DNA of 6,326 nt from an uncultured Clostridia bacterium. Its GTDB lineage: Bacteria; Bacillota; Clostridia; Christensenellales; UBA1242. The notes beneath the pieces were generated by a model. It saw only the letters and a program-made list of their open reading frames with translations. It did no database searches and was not told where the DNA came from. The stretch is taken from positions 1 through 6,326 of the forward strand of contig CANQZB010000059.1 in assembly GCA_947628195.1 (NCBI GenBank). Direction: 5' to 3'. Position 1 is the stretch's first letter. Every line of letters begins with the position of its first letter. This document shows positions 1 to 5,350 of the stretch, piece after piece. The translations under genes were made by a program, and so were the position numbers.

Positions 1-591
1 CATATTGTGCAAGGCTTTGGCAACAATTTGTTCGCCCGTGTCGCCATCTTCATACACTTCTTTTGCAAGGCGAACAGCTTCATTTTTGTTAATTCCAAGG
101 CTTGTTAGCACAACAACCGCATCGTCAACTGCGGTATTTTTAATATTAACCGTTGTGCTGGTTTCGTTTGGCAGAATGTAATCAAACGGCTTAATTTTAT
201 CTTTAAGTTCAACAATAATGCGCTCGGCTGTCTTTTTGCCTATGCCCTTACAGTTTGCAATAACAGAGGCATCTTCATTAATAATGCTAGAAATCAGCGT
301 TGTCATGCGCTCGGCAGAAAGAATTTGAAGTGCAGTTTTGCTGCCCACGCCGCTAACAGAAATTAATTGCATAAAAAACTTTTTTTCTTCCGGGCTAACA
401 AAGCCGAATAGGCTTAATTCATCCTCTTTAACTTGCATATATGTGTAAATTTTTACTTCTTCATCTATATCCGGCAAGTTTGCCATACAACCATTGGTAA
501 CCGAAATTAAAAAGCCAACACCACCCACTTCAACCGTGATGCTACCCAATAAATCCTTATCCCTTAAAATACCTTTAATAAAACCTATCAT
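1..591 (-). CDS. ruvA: Holliday junction branch migration protein RuvA (3' end off the window)
   Basis: RuvA binds four-way DNA junctions as a tetramer and loads the RuvB helicase for branch migration during recombinational repair. I translated this frame by hand from the ATG at 589-591; it stays open for 197 codons to the window edge, so only a few C-terminal residues are missing from a family of about 200 aa. The start MIGFIKGIL and the LSLFGF segment (59-64) fit the N-terminal OB-fold domain. Two helix-hairpin-helix DNA-binding motifs are visible, SVSGVGSKTA (78-87) and CKGIGKKTAE (114-123). Residues from about 152 onward (AVDDAVVVLTSLG) match domain III, which contacts RuvB. An AAGGA ribosome binding site lies about 6 nt upstream. 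The gene follows ruvC after a 58-nt gap that holds a hairpin; ruvB would be expected next, beyond the window. Confidence 0.97.
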   Translation of the reverse strand, partial: MIGFIKGILRDKDLLGSITVEVGGVGFLISVTNGCMANLPDIDEEVKIYTYMQVKEDELSLFGFVSPEEKKFFMQLISVSGVGSKTALQILSAERMTTLISSIINEDASVIANCKGIGKKTAERIIVELKDKIKPFDYILPNETSTTVNIKNTAVDDAVVVLTSLGINKNEAVRLAKEVYEDGDTGEQIVAKALHNM

Positions 592-616
592 AAATATCCT
601 TAAAATTTCTTTTATT

Positions 617-640
617 TTGCTTTTCTTACAAGAAAAGCAA
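617..640 (-). repeat. Perfect inverted repeat in the ruvC-ruvA gap
   Basis: Two perfectly complementary 11-nt arms (TTGCTTTTCTT and AAGAAAAGCAA) are separated by only 2 nt. In RNA the innermost pairs would open to form a loop, leaving a stem of about 9 bp. The hairpin sits between the ruvC stop and the ruvA ribosome binding site. No T-run follows the stem on either strand, so it is not a classic intrinsic terminator. It could be an RNA processing or stability element, a partial attenuator, or a DNA-level protein site; the sequence does not decide between these. Confidence 0.6.
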
Positions 641-649
641 GCAAAAGAA

Positions 650-1135
650 TTACATACTATTGTCGCTCATAACGCTACTGGTTTGAATGTGGCAGATTGC
701 AACCGCAAGAGCGTCAGCGGCATCATCTGGTTTTGGCACTGAATTTAGCCCTAAAATGTTTTTAACCATAAACTGAACTTGTTTTTTTTCTGCCCTTCCG
801 TTGCCAGTTAGTGCCTGTTTAATTTGAAGCGGAGTATATTCAAATAGCCTATCAATATATTGTTTGCACGCAACAATAAGTGCGCCACGCGCTTCCGCCA
901 CCGCAATGCCCGTTGTGGTGTTAGTGTTAAAAAACAGCTCTTCGAACGCAACTTCTTCCGGCTTAAAAGTTTCCATCAACTCACACGCTGCTTGATAAAT
1001 TGTGTTTAACCTAGTGCTAATGTTCATCGTTTTGGGTGTGGTTATAACGCCGTAATCCACCACTTTAAAGCCGTTTGTTTCAATTATGCCATAACCTATT
1101 ATGTTGTAGCCGGGGTCTATACCTAAAACTCTCAT
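650..1135 (-). CDS. ruvC: Holliday junction endonuclease RuvC
   Basis: RuvC is the dimeric, metal-dependent resolvase that cuts Holliday junctions positioned by RuvAB. The protein is 161 aa, close to the usual 160-175. All four acidic catalytic residues of the RNase H-like fold are visible: D7 in GIDPG, E65 in AFEELFF, and D138 and D141 in DDAADALA. The GIAVAEARGA helix (76-85) and the KQALTGNGRAEKKQV segment (106-120) are also typical of the family. The ATG at 1133-1135 has an AGGTGG ribosome binding site and lies 7 nt after the stop of the upstream coiled-coil gene, so the two are probably translated from one message. RuvC rather than RecU favours Clostridia over Bacilli. Confidence 0.98.
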   Translation of the reverse strand: MRVLGIDPGYNIIGYGIIETNGFKVVDYGVITTPKTMNISTRLNTIYQAACELMETFKPEEVAFEELFFNTNTTTGIAVAEARGALIVACKQYIDRLFEYTPLQIKQALTGNGRAEKKQVQFMVKNILGLNSVPKPDDAADALAVAICHIQTSSVMSDNSM

Positions 1136-1142
1136 TGCCCAC

Positions 1143-1739
1143 CTATGCAGAAGCTTTAAGGCGCGTTACAAGCTCGCATACATTGTTATAAAGTTCGCTA
1201 AAGCGCTCGTTATCCTGCTCCACTTTATTCTTTTTAACATTATAATCGCTAATTAAAAGTTCAATTCTATCCAAAATTGCCCTAATAATTTTAACTTGTT
1301 GTTTATAACCTTTTACTATCATTTGAGATGTTTCGTCATCAATTGTGGTTTTAAACTCCTTACAAAGTTCGCTAACATCGTGTTTATATTCAGTTTTAAG
1401 CGACCCGCATTCTTGTAGCGCTTGTTTAAATTTATTACAGGAAATTTTAAACTCTTCACTAATAACTTTTAAATCTTTATCTATGGTTTTAATTTTAGGT
1501 TGAATTTTGGCAAACTCTTTTGTTCTATCTGCCTTTTTAAAACCTGCAATTTGCGTTGTTAATATGTTAAGGTCGTTTCTGTAATCTAATAATTGCGTAA
1601 AATAGTTCATTAAATCTGTGCGATTTTCTTCTGCTGATATTAATGAGTTGTTATATAAAGAAAACAAAGCAGAAAGCTTGCTTCTGTTATCGTTTAATTC
1701 TTTTAAAATCTCTCTCTGCCTTGCGCTAGTTTCCATCAT
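1143..1739 (-). CDS. Unrecognised coiled-coil protein between yebC and ruvC
   Basis: I do not recognise this family. The product is 198 aa (or 197), charged, rich in Lys, Glu and Leu/Ile, with one proline (residue 81 region) and no signal peptide or membrane segment, so it should be soluble and cytoplasmic. Spaced hydrophobics suggest long helices and coiled coil over about 10-60, 68-130 and 135-195. Four cysteines (about 101, 111, 126, 188) show no metal-binding spacing. The reading frame overlaps the yebC end by 14 nt, and its stop is 7 nt from ruvC, so it is firmly embedded in the operon and is very probably a real gene. Two ATGs are adjacent; GAGG lies 3 nt before the first and 6 nt before the second, so the second (1734-1736) may be the true start. 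A role with RuvABC or with the ribosome is possible by position only. Confidence 0.85.
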   Translation of the reverse strand: MMETSARQREILKELNDNRSKLSALFSLYNNSLISAEENRTDLMNYFTQLLDYRNDLNILTTQIAGFKKADRTKEFAKIQPKIKTIDKDLKVISEEFKISCNKFKQALQECGSLKTEYKHDVSELCKEFKTTIDDETSQMIVKGYKQQVKIIRAILDRIELLISDYNVKKNKVEQDNERFSELYNNVCELVTRLKASA

Positions 1740-2460
1740 CTTCCTCTAAATTATATATTACATCAATAACGTCATCACTTTCGTTAAGTTTATCCAGCAT
1801 TTTGTTAAATGTTTCCAACTGGCTTGGGTTTAATTTTATGTAATTCTGCGGAATCATCTCCACGCCAGACGAAAGAATTGTGCATCCTGCGTTTTCAAAC
1901 GCAGAAACCAGTTCGTTAACCGCCCCTGCATTAGGCTCGGTATAAACAGTAAACACTTCATCATCTTCACAATCTAACGCGTTCATGTTTATTGCCAATT
2001 CCATTGCAGAATCGGAATTAAATTTTTCATTTTTCTCAACCACGACCACACCTTTATTGTCAAACATATAGGAAACGCAACCGGTTGAGCCCAAACTGCC
2101 ACCAAATTTATCGAAGGCATAACGCACATCACTACTGGTGCGGTTTTTATTGTCGGTAAAACATTTAACAACAACTGCTACGCCACCAACTCCGTATCCT
2201 TCATAAGTTTGCTCAATAAAAGATGCACTATCAACTTCGCTGTTCTTCTTAATAATGCTATTAATTCTATCATTTGGCATGTTGTATTGACGGGCTTTGG
2301 CAATGGCCATTTTTAGTTTGCTGTTGCTATCAACATTTGCGCCACCTTCCTTAACCGCAACCATAATTTCGCGCCCTACTTTAGTAAAAATCTTGCTACG
2401 CTCTGCGTCGCTTTTTTCTTTCCTTCCTTTAATATTATTCCATTTACTATGACCTGACAT
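1726..2460 (-). CDS. yebC: YebC/PmpR/TACO1-family protein
   Basis: This is a 244-aa member of the YebC/PmpR family, close to the usual 240-250 aa. Members were first described as DNA-binding regulators; the mitochondrial relative TACO1 is a translational activator, and later work on bacterial members supports a role in translation of difficult (proline-rich) sequences. The hallmark N-terminus MSGHSKWNNIK is present, followed by YEGYGVGG (86-93), TDNKNRTSSDVR (102-113) and FGGSLGSTGCVSYMF (119-133), in the family order. The ATG overlaps the end of the upstream methyltransferase by 14 nt and has GAGG 6 nt upstream inside that gene, which suggests translational coupling. Linkage to ruvC and ruvA is common in bacteria. 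The family assignment is sure; the cellular role in this organism is not. Confidence 0.97.
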   Translation of the reverse strand: MSGHSKWNNIKGRKEKSDAERSKIFTKVGREIMVAVKEGGANVDSNSKLKMAIAKARQYNMPNDRINSIIKKNSEVDSASFIEQTYEGYGVGGVAVVVKCFTDNKNRTSSDVRYAFDKFGGSLGSTGCVSYMFDNKGVVVVEKNEKFNSDSAMELAINMNALDCEDDEVFTVYTEPNAGAVNELVSAFENAGCTILSSGVEMIPQNYIKLNPSQLETFNKMLDKLNESDDVIDVIYNLEEDDGN

Positions 2461-3172
2461 TTTTTACCTCACTTATTTTTTGCATAATTATACTACCCGC
2501 CACGCCTGCATTAAGGCTTTCAACCCCATTAAACATAGGGATAGATACTTTTTTATTGGCAAGGGTTAAAAATTCTTTACTAACTCCGTTACCTTCATTA
2601 CCTATTATAACAGCAATTTTGCTTTTTGGCAAACGAATTTCACTTAAAGGTGTGCCAAACATATCTGCGGAAAGGAAATTTTCTGCTATTTTTTGCTTAT
2701 TTGATGTAAATTCTTCAAAATTAACAATGTGAACTCTGGCAGAAAGTGCTGTTCCTGCTGACGCGCGTATAACCTTTTCGCTATACACATCGGCACAATT
2801 TATAAGATAAACATCCTTAAAATTAAACGCCATAGCCGAACGAATAAGCGTGCCAACATTTCCGGGATCTTGCAAATTATCTAACACAAGGCTGTTGCCC
2901 ACCGATGCTATTTCACACGGGTTTATTTTGCAAACACATAAAATGTTTTGATTCGTTTTAGTTGTTGCAAGGCTTGACAGCACTTGTTCGCTAACCAAGG
3001 CAATATTTGGGTAACCTTTTAAATTTTTATTGGTGGTTATTGTGCACAATATTTCTATTTTTTGTTTAAGTATATCAGCACAAAATTTTTCACCTTCAAC
3101 TAAAAATATTCCATTTGATTTTCTAAACTTTTTATTTTTTAAATCTTTTATTTGCTGTTTTGTTAATTCCAT
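2447..3172 (-). CDS. SpoU/TrmH-family RNA 2'-O-methyltransferase
   Basis: A SPOUT-fold enzyme that uses S-adenosylmethionine to methylate a ribose 2'-OH in rRNA or tRNA. The protein is 241 aa. The N-terminal part (about 18-36, with GIFLVEGEKF) is the substrate-binding domain common in this family. The three catalytic-domain motifs follow in order: LDNLQDPGNVGTLIRSA (97-113, with Asn104 and Arg111), IIGNEGNGVSKE (189-200) and IPMFNGVESLNAGVAG (211-226). Motif 3 has SLNAG where SLNVS is more usual. The position after infC-rpmI-rplT resembles ysgA of Bacillus subtilis, but there pheST follows, whereas here yebC does. The exact target (23S rRNA or tRNA) cannot be read from the sequence. No Shine-Dalgarno precedes the ATG, and the predicted transcription start falls on it. 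No other in-frame ATG occurs nearby, and the N-terminus fits the family, so the start stands. Confidence 0.93.
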   Translation of the reverse strand: MELTKQQIKDLKNKKFRKSNGIFLVEGEKFCADILKQKIEILCTITTNKNLKGYPNIALVSEQVLSSLATTKTNQNILCVCKINPCEIASVGNSLVLDNLQDPGNVGTLIRSAMAFNFKDVYLINCADVYSEKVIRASAGTALSARVHIVNFEEFTSNKQKIAENFLSADMFGTPLSEIRLPKSKIAVIIGNEGNGVSKEFLTLANKKVSIPMFNGVESLNAGVAGSIIMQKISEVKNVRS

Positions 3173-3178
3173 AAAATT

Positions 3179-3207
3179 ATTATATAAAATAAAAAACTTA
3201 TAGTCAA
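3179..3207 (-). promoter_or_regulatory. Housekeeping-sigma promoter for the methyltransferase-yebC-ruv operon
   Basis: On the minus strand, -35 TTGACT (3202-3207) and -10 TATAAT (3179-3184) are separated by exactly 17 nt. This is 11 of 12 matches to the consensus at the optimal spacing. It lies after the rplT terminator, so the downstream operon can be expressed on its own. Counting from the -10 puts +1 at about 3172, the A of the start codon, which predicts a leaderless message. Confidence 0.8.
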
Positions 3208-3213
3208 AAAAAA

Positions 3214-3241
3214 TTGTTAATTTTATTTATAACATTAACAA
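3214..3241. repeat. AT-rich inverted repeat upstream of the operon promoter
   Basis: Perfect 8-nt arms TTGTTAAT and ATTAACAA flank a 12-nt spacer. The element sits from about -42 to -69 relative to the predicted start at 3172, just upstream of the -35 box, where an activator or an UP-type contact could act. In sequence this rich in A and T such a repeat can arise by chance, so a regulatory role is only a suggestion. Confidence 0.35.
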
Positions 3242-3271
3242 AAAATTGGCTGTTTTGTGTTGTTTAGGGCA

Positions 3272-3297
3272 TAAAAAAACTCTCTTAAAGAGAGTTT
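3272..3297 (-). terminator. Intrinsic terminator of the infC-rpmI-rplT operon
   Basis: A perfect 9-bp stem (AAACTCTCT / AGAGAGTTT, loop 3 nt) is followed on the minus strand by a run of seven T. The first bases of the stem overlap the rplT stop codon, so termination occurs directly after the gene. It separates the ribosomal operon from the methyltransferase-ruv operon. Confidence 0.9.
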
Positions 3298-3646
3298 ACT
3301 TTGCCGATTTAGCTTGTTCAACAAGTTTTGCAAAAGCGGTTTTATCTGTTGCGGCAATTTCTGCAAGAACTTTTCTGTTTAAATCAACATTGGCTTTTTT
3401 AAGCCCATTTATAAACACGCTATAAGAAACACCATTTTCATGGCAAGCAGCGTTGATACGGGTAATCCAAAGTGAACGCATATCACGTTTTTTAAGTTTT
3501 CTGCCAACATAAGCATATTGACCAGATTTCATAACCGCTTCACGTGCTACGCGATATAATTTAGATTTTGCGCCTCTATAACCTTTTGCTTGTTTTAAAA
3601 TGGCACGACGTTTTTTTACCGCATTTACTCCACGTTTAATTCTCAT
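3296..3646 (-). CDS. rplT: 50S ribosomal protein L20
   Basis: L20 binds 23S rRNA early in 50S assembly and, in bacteria studied, represses its own operon by binding the mRNA leader. The 116-aa product (family about 115-120) is strongly basic and begins MRIKRGVNAVKKRR, one residue shorter than the common MARVKRGV form. The conserved AKGYRGAKSKLYR (20-32) and RDMRSLWITRINAA (54-67) segments are present; the latter includes the rRNA-contacting region of the C-terminal domain. The ATG has AGGAGG 6 nt upstream, and this ribosome binding site contains part of the TAG stop of rpmI, so translation of the two genes is likely coupled. A terminator directly follows. Confidence 0.99.
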   Translation of the reverse strand: MRIKRGVNAVKKRRAILKQAKGYRGAKSKLYRVAREAVMKSGQYAYVGRKLKKRDMRSLWITRINAACHENGVSYSVFINGLKKANVDLNRKVLAEIAATDKTAFAKLVEQAKSAK

Positions 3647-3656
3647 TTTCGGCCTC

Positions 3657-3845
3657 CTACATCATATCCTTATAATTTTTTTCGAACTGCTTGGAAACAT
3701 ATCCAGTTGTTCTTAATCTTCTTTTTCTCTTACGAGATTTTTTGGTCAAAATATGACCTTTACCGTCATGCATCATTTTAATTCTGCCTGTGCCAGTTTC
3801 ACTAAAACGTTTTGCAACGGCTTTTCTTGTTTTCATTTTTGGCAT
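3657..3845 (-). CDS. rpmI: 50S ribosomal protein L35
   Basis: L35 is a small basic protein of the large subunit. The 62-aa product begins MPKMKTRKAVAKRF, the family signature, and contains the expected GKGHILTKKSRKRKRRLR stretch (29-46); usual length is 62-66 aa. The ATG is preceded by AAGGAG with 6 nt spacing, placed in the 13-nt gap after the infC stop. Its own TAG stop forms part of the rplT Shine-Dalgarno. Confidence 0.99.
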   Translation of the reverse strand: MPKMKTRKAVAKRFSETGTGRIKMMHDGKGHILTKKSRKRKRRLRTTGYVSKQFEKNYKDMM

Positions 3846-3858
3846 AATTTTCTCCTTT

Positions 3859-4374
3859 TTATTTTTTGTTTGTTAGAGGGGCTAAAAACATAAAGATACT
3901 TCTTCCATTTACTTGAGCGGGCTTATCCACAACGCCGGCGGTTAAGCACATTTCAGCAAACTTATTCATAATATCTATGCCCTGTTGAGGCCTAGCTTGA
4001 GATCTTCCCTTCATAAGAATGCTTACTTTTACCTTACTGCCTTCCGTTAAAAATTCACAAACTTGTTTTGCTTTATACCCAAGGTCATGATCGCTTATTG
4101 TCATAGATAATCGCATTTCCTGCAATTTTTGAACTTTTTGGTTTTTCTTTTGATCTTTTAACTTTTTAAGTTCATCAAATCTATACTTGCCATAATCCAT
4201 AATTCTGCAAACGGGCGGTTTTGCCTCTGGCGCAATAAGCACCAAATCCAACTCGCTTTGTTTTGCAATTTCTAGTGCACTGGCACTGCTCATCAACCCA
4301 AGTTGTTCGTTATTTGCACCAATAAGGCGCACTTCTGGTAAAACAATTTGTTCATTTTTAAGTGATTCTTTCAA
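3859..4374 (-). CDS. infC: Translation initiation factor IF-3, TTG start
   Basis: IF3 binds the 30S subunit, keeps it apart from 50S and checks start codon and initiator tRNA pairing. I choose the TTG at 4372-4374, which gives 171 aa (family about 165-180) beginning MKESLKNEQIVLPEVRLIG, in line with the typical NEQI..PEVRLI start. AGGAGG (4379-4384) lies 4 nt upstream. The IF3 signature PPVCRIMDYGKYRF is at about 53-66, followed by a lysine-rich linker (70-83) and the C-terminal domain with SDHDLGYKAKQV and KVKVSILMKGR. An in-frame GTG at 4423-4425 would add 17 residues, but they are encoded by the leader hairpin and resemble no IF3. Non-ATG starts are a known feature of infC (AUU in E. coli and B. 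subtilis), tied to IF3 autocontrol; whether TTG acts the same way here is inference. Confidence 0.95.
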   Translation of the reverse strand: MKESLKNEQIVLPEVRLIGANNEQLGLMSSASALEIAKQSELDLVLIAPEAKPPVCRIMDYGKYRFDELKKLKDQKKNQKVQKLQEMRLSMTISDHDLGYKAKQVCEFLTEGSKVKVSILMKGRSQARPQQGIDIMNKFAEMCLTAGVVDKPAQVNGRSIFMFLAPLTNKK

Positions 4375-4518
4375 TTTCCCTCCTACCCAAGAAAAATGGG
4401 TTTCTTTATGTAAAAGAACCCACACCTCAAATAAAAATTAAACTAAACATTATTCAATTTTTATATACCATTGTTGCGCATTCGCTTCAAGGTGAGAAGT
4501 GGTAACTCCTACTTTTAC
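4375..4518 (-). promoter_or_regulatory. Structured infC leader, L20-leader-like autoregulatory candidate
   Basis: About 144 nt of untranslated RNA should lie between the predicted start (about 4518) and the TTG. By eye it can fold: TACCA (4500-4504) pairs with TGGTA (4466-4470), enclosing a small CTTC/GAAG hairpin (4485-4499) whose loop shows CACCT; a 12-bp A/U-rich stem with one G-U pair spans 4431-4464; then AGGTG (4423-4427) could pair with the CACCT loop (4490-4494) as a pseudoknot next to the terminator hairpin. In Firmicutes the L20 protein represses infC-rpmI-rplT through a long folded leader (L20 leader). Position and architecture fit that class, but I did not compare it with a covariance model. 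Confidence 0.6.
4389..4423 (-). terminator. Attenuator hairpin in the infC leader
   Basis: TGGGTT+CTTT pairs with AAAG+AACCCA (10 bp, one bulged A at 4403, 5-nt loop), followed on the minus strand by TTTTTCTT. This is an intrinsic-terminator shape placed directly before the infC ribosome binding site. The 3' arm ACCCA (4397-4401) can instead pair with TGGGT (4385-4389), which abuts AGGAGG at 4384. Two exclusive folds are therefore possible, one terminating and one allowing readthrough while perhaps affecting ribosome access. Confidence 0.7.
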
Positions 4519-4525
4519 GAAACAC

Positions 4526-4554
4526 ATTTTAGCACACAAAAATTTATTTGTCAA
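4526..4554 (-). promoter_or_regulatory. Strong promoter of infC-rpmI-rplT
   Basis: On the minus strand, consensus -35 TTGACA (4549-4554) and -10 TAAAAT (4526-4531) are 17 nt apart, with a TG at the extended -10 position (TGC before TAAAAT). The predicted start is about 4518-4519. The -35 lies only 19 nt after the yhhN stop, so the promoter directly follows that gene, with no terminator visible between them. Confidence 0.88.
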
Positions 4555-4573
4555 CTGTTTTTTTAAATTTTTA

Positions 4574-5254
4574 TTAATTTTTTTTGCGCCATAAAACTGG
4601 CGCGATTATTGAATGAGCAAGTAAGAACTCTGCTGGATAGTAGGTTGCCAAGCATAAAACGTCTATAATCCTTGGTAGCCCACCAAACACGTTTAATAAC
4701 AACATTAAATCTGAAAAGAAGAATAATAAACTGCCAAAAACTATAATCAAGTTTAAAAGCGACCTTTCAGCTACTAAATTTATTACTGCTTTGCCCACCA
4801 TTAAAGAAATAATTAAAGCATAAAGTATGCACACAACTTCCATTAACACACTGCCAAAATTAAACATTGGCGCAAGCAAAATAAATAACATTGAAGGAAC
4901 AAATATAGCAAGCCCCGCTATTAAATCTTGCCATTTGAAGCGTACAAGGTTGCAATATGAGATAAAGAAGAAAACATGCCCAACAGCGAATAACACAGCG
5001 CCTGTAATAAAGTGAATATTAAGGAAAATATCCCCCAACATTGCAAAAATTAAGCCAATAAATAGAAAGATTGAAAATTTTAATCTGCCCTGCTTTAAAA
5101 CAATGGATGCAATCAAATTGATTAAAGCTAAAAGCACAAACGCCCCGCTTGTTATGCCTTTAAGCCAAGTTTCCCCAAAAATAATGTAGCAAACATCGCC
5201 TGCTATAATTAATGCACACAAAAGTGCGTTAAAGAAATATGCTATTCTTTTCAT
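4574..5254 (-). CDS. YhhN/TMEM86-family integral membrane protein, putative lysoplasmalogenase
   Basis: A 226-aa membrane protein with about eight hydrophobic segments (roughly 5-26, 34-53, 59-80, 83-101, 110-131, 135-160, 167-188, 195-222), as in the YhhN family. Human TMEM86B and a Legionella YhhN protein hydrolyse the vinyl-ether bond of lysoplasmalogens, releasing a fatty aldehyde and a glycerophospho-head group. Family-type polar residues buried in the membrane are visible: GD (74-75), GH (92-93), SD (181-182) and YYPAE (205-209). Many members have Gln where this has Glu209, a small deviation recalled from the family and not aligned. The ATG has AGGAG 6 nt upstream. The upstream neighbour is an aldehyde dehydrogenase, which would suit the product aldehyde; many anaerobic Clostridia make plasmalogens. 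Substrate is inferred; other YhhN proteins are uncharacterised. Confidence 0.85.
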   Translation of the reverse strand: MKRIAYFFNALLCALIIAGDVCYIIFGETWLKGITSGAFVLLALINLIASIVLKQGRLKFSIFLFIGLIFAMLGDIFLNIHFITGAVLFAVGHVFFFISYCNLVRFKWQDLIAGLAIFVPSMLFILLAPMFNFGSVLMEVVCILYALIISLMVGKAVINLVAERSLLNLIIVFGSLLFFFSDLMLLLNVFGGLPRIIDVLCLATYYPAEFLLAHSIIAPVLWRKKN

Positions 5255-5273
5255 AAATTTCTCCTATGTTATA

Positions 5274-5302
5274 ATTTTACATAATTTTTTATAAAAAAGC
5301 AA
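5274..5302 (-). promoter_or_regulatory. Candidate promoter of the yhhN-family gene
   Basis: On the minus strand, a -10 TAAAAT (5274-5279) lies 17 nt from a weak -35 TTGCTT (5297-5302, 3 of 6). The predicted start near 5267 would give a short leader of about 12 nt that just contains AGGAG. The surroundings are nearly all A and T, so chance matches are likely. Confidence 0.45.
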
Positions 5303-5313
5303 ATAAATTGCCG

Positions 5314-5329
5314 AACATTTAAAAATGTT
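5314..5329. repeat. Short palindrome after the aldehyde dehydrogenase gene
   Basis: AACATTT and AAATGTT flank AA, a perfect 7-bp inverted repeat 22 nt past the aldehyde dehydrogenase stop. A second overlapping repeat, TGTTA-N5-TAACA, covers 5326-5340. No T-run follows the stem on the minus strand, so a working terminator is doubtful; it may be a weak terminator or an operator for the next gene, or chance. Confidence 0.3.
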
Positions 5330-5350
5330 AATTTATAACAAAATAATAAT

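Noticed and set aside
617..640. Intrinsic terminator between ruvC and ruvA
   Set aside because: The stem is perfect but no T-run follows on the minus strand (AATAAAAG) or on the plus strand (GCAAAAG).
494..742. Plus-strand reading frame of 82 codons over the ruvC-ruvA junction
   Set aside because: It lies antisense to two certain genes, has no ribosome binding site and no recognisable protein character.
1989..2174. Minus-strand 61-codon frame inside yebC
   Set aside because: It overlaps conserved yebC motifs in another frame; no independent evidence for translation.
4375..4425. GTG start giving a 188-aa IF3
   Set aside because: The extra residues are encoded by the attenuator hairpin and Shine-Dalgarno, there is no properly spaced ribosome site for the GTG, and IF3 proteins start near NEQI.
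4827..5015. Plus-strand reading frame of 62 codons inside the yhhN-family gene
   Set aside because: It is the antisense shadow of a membrane protein gene, with no supporting start signal or family match.
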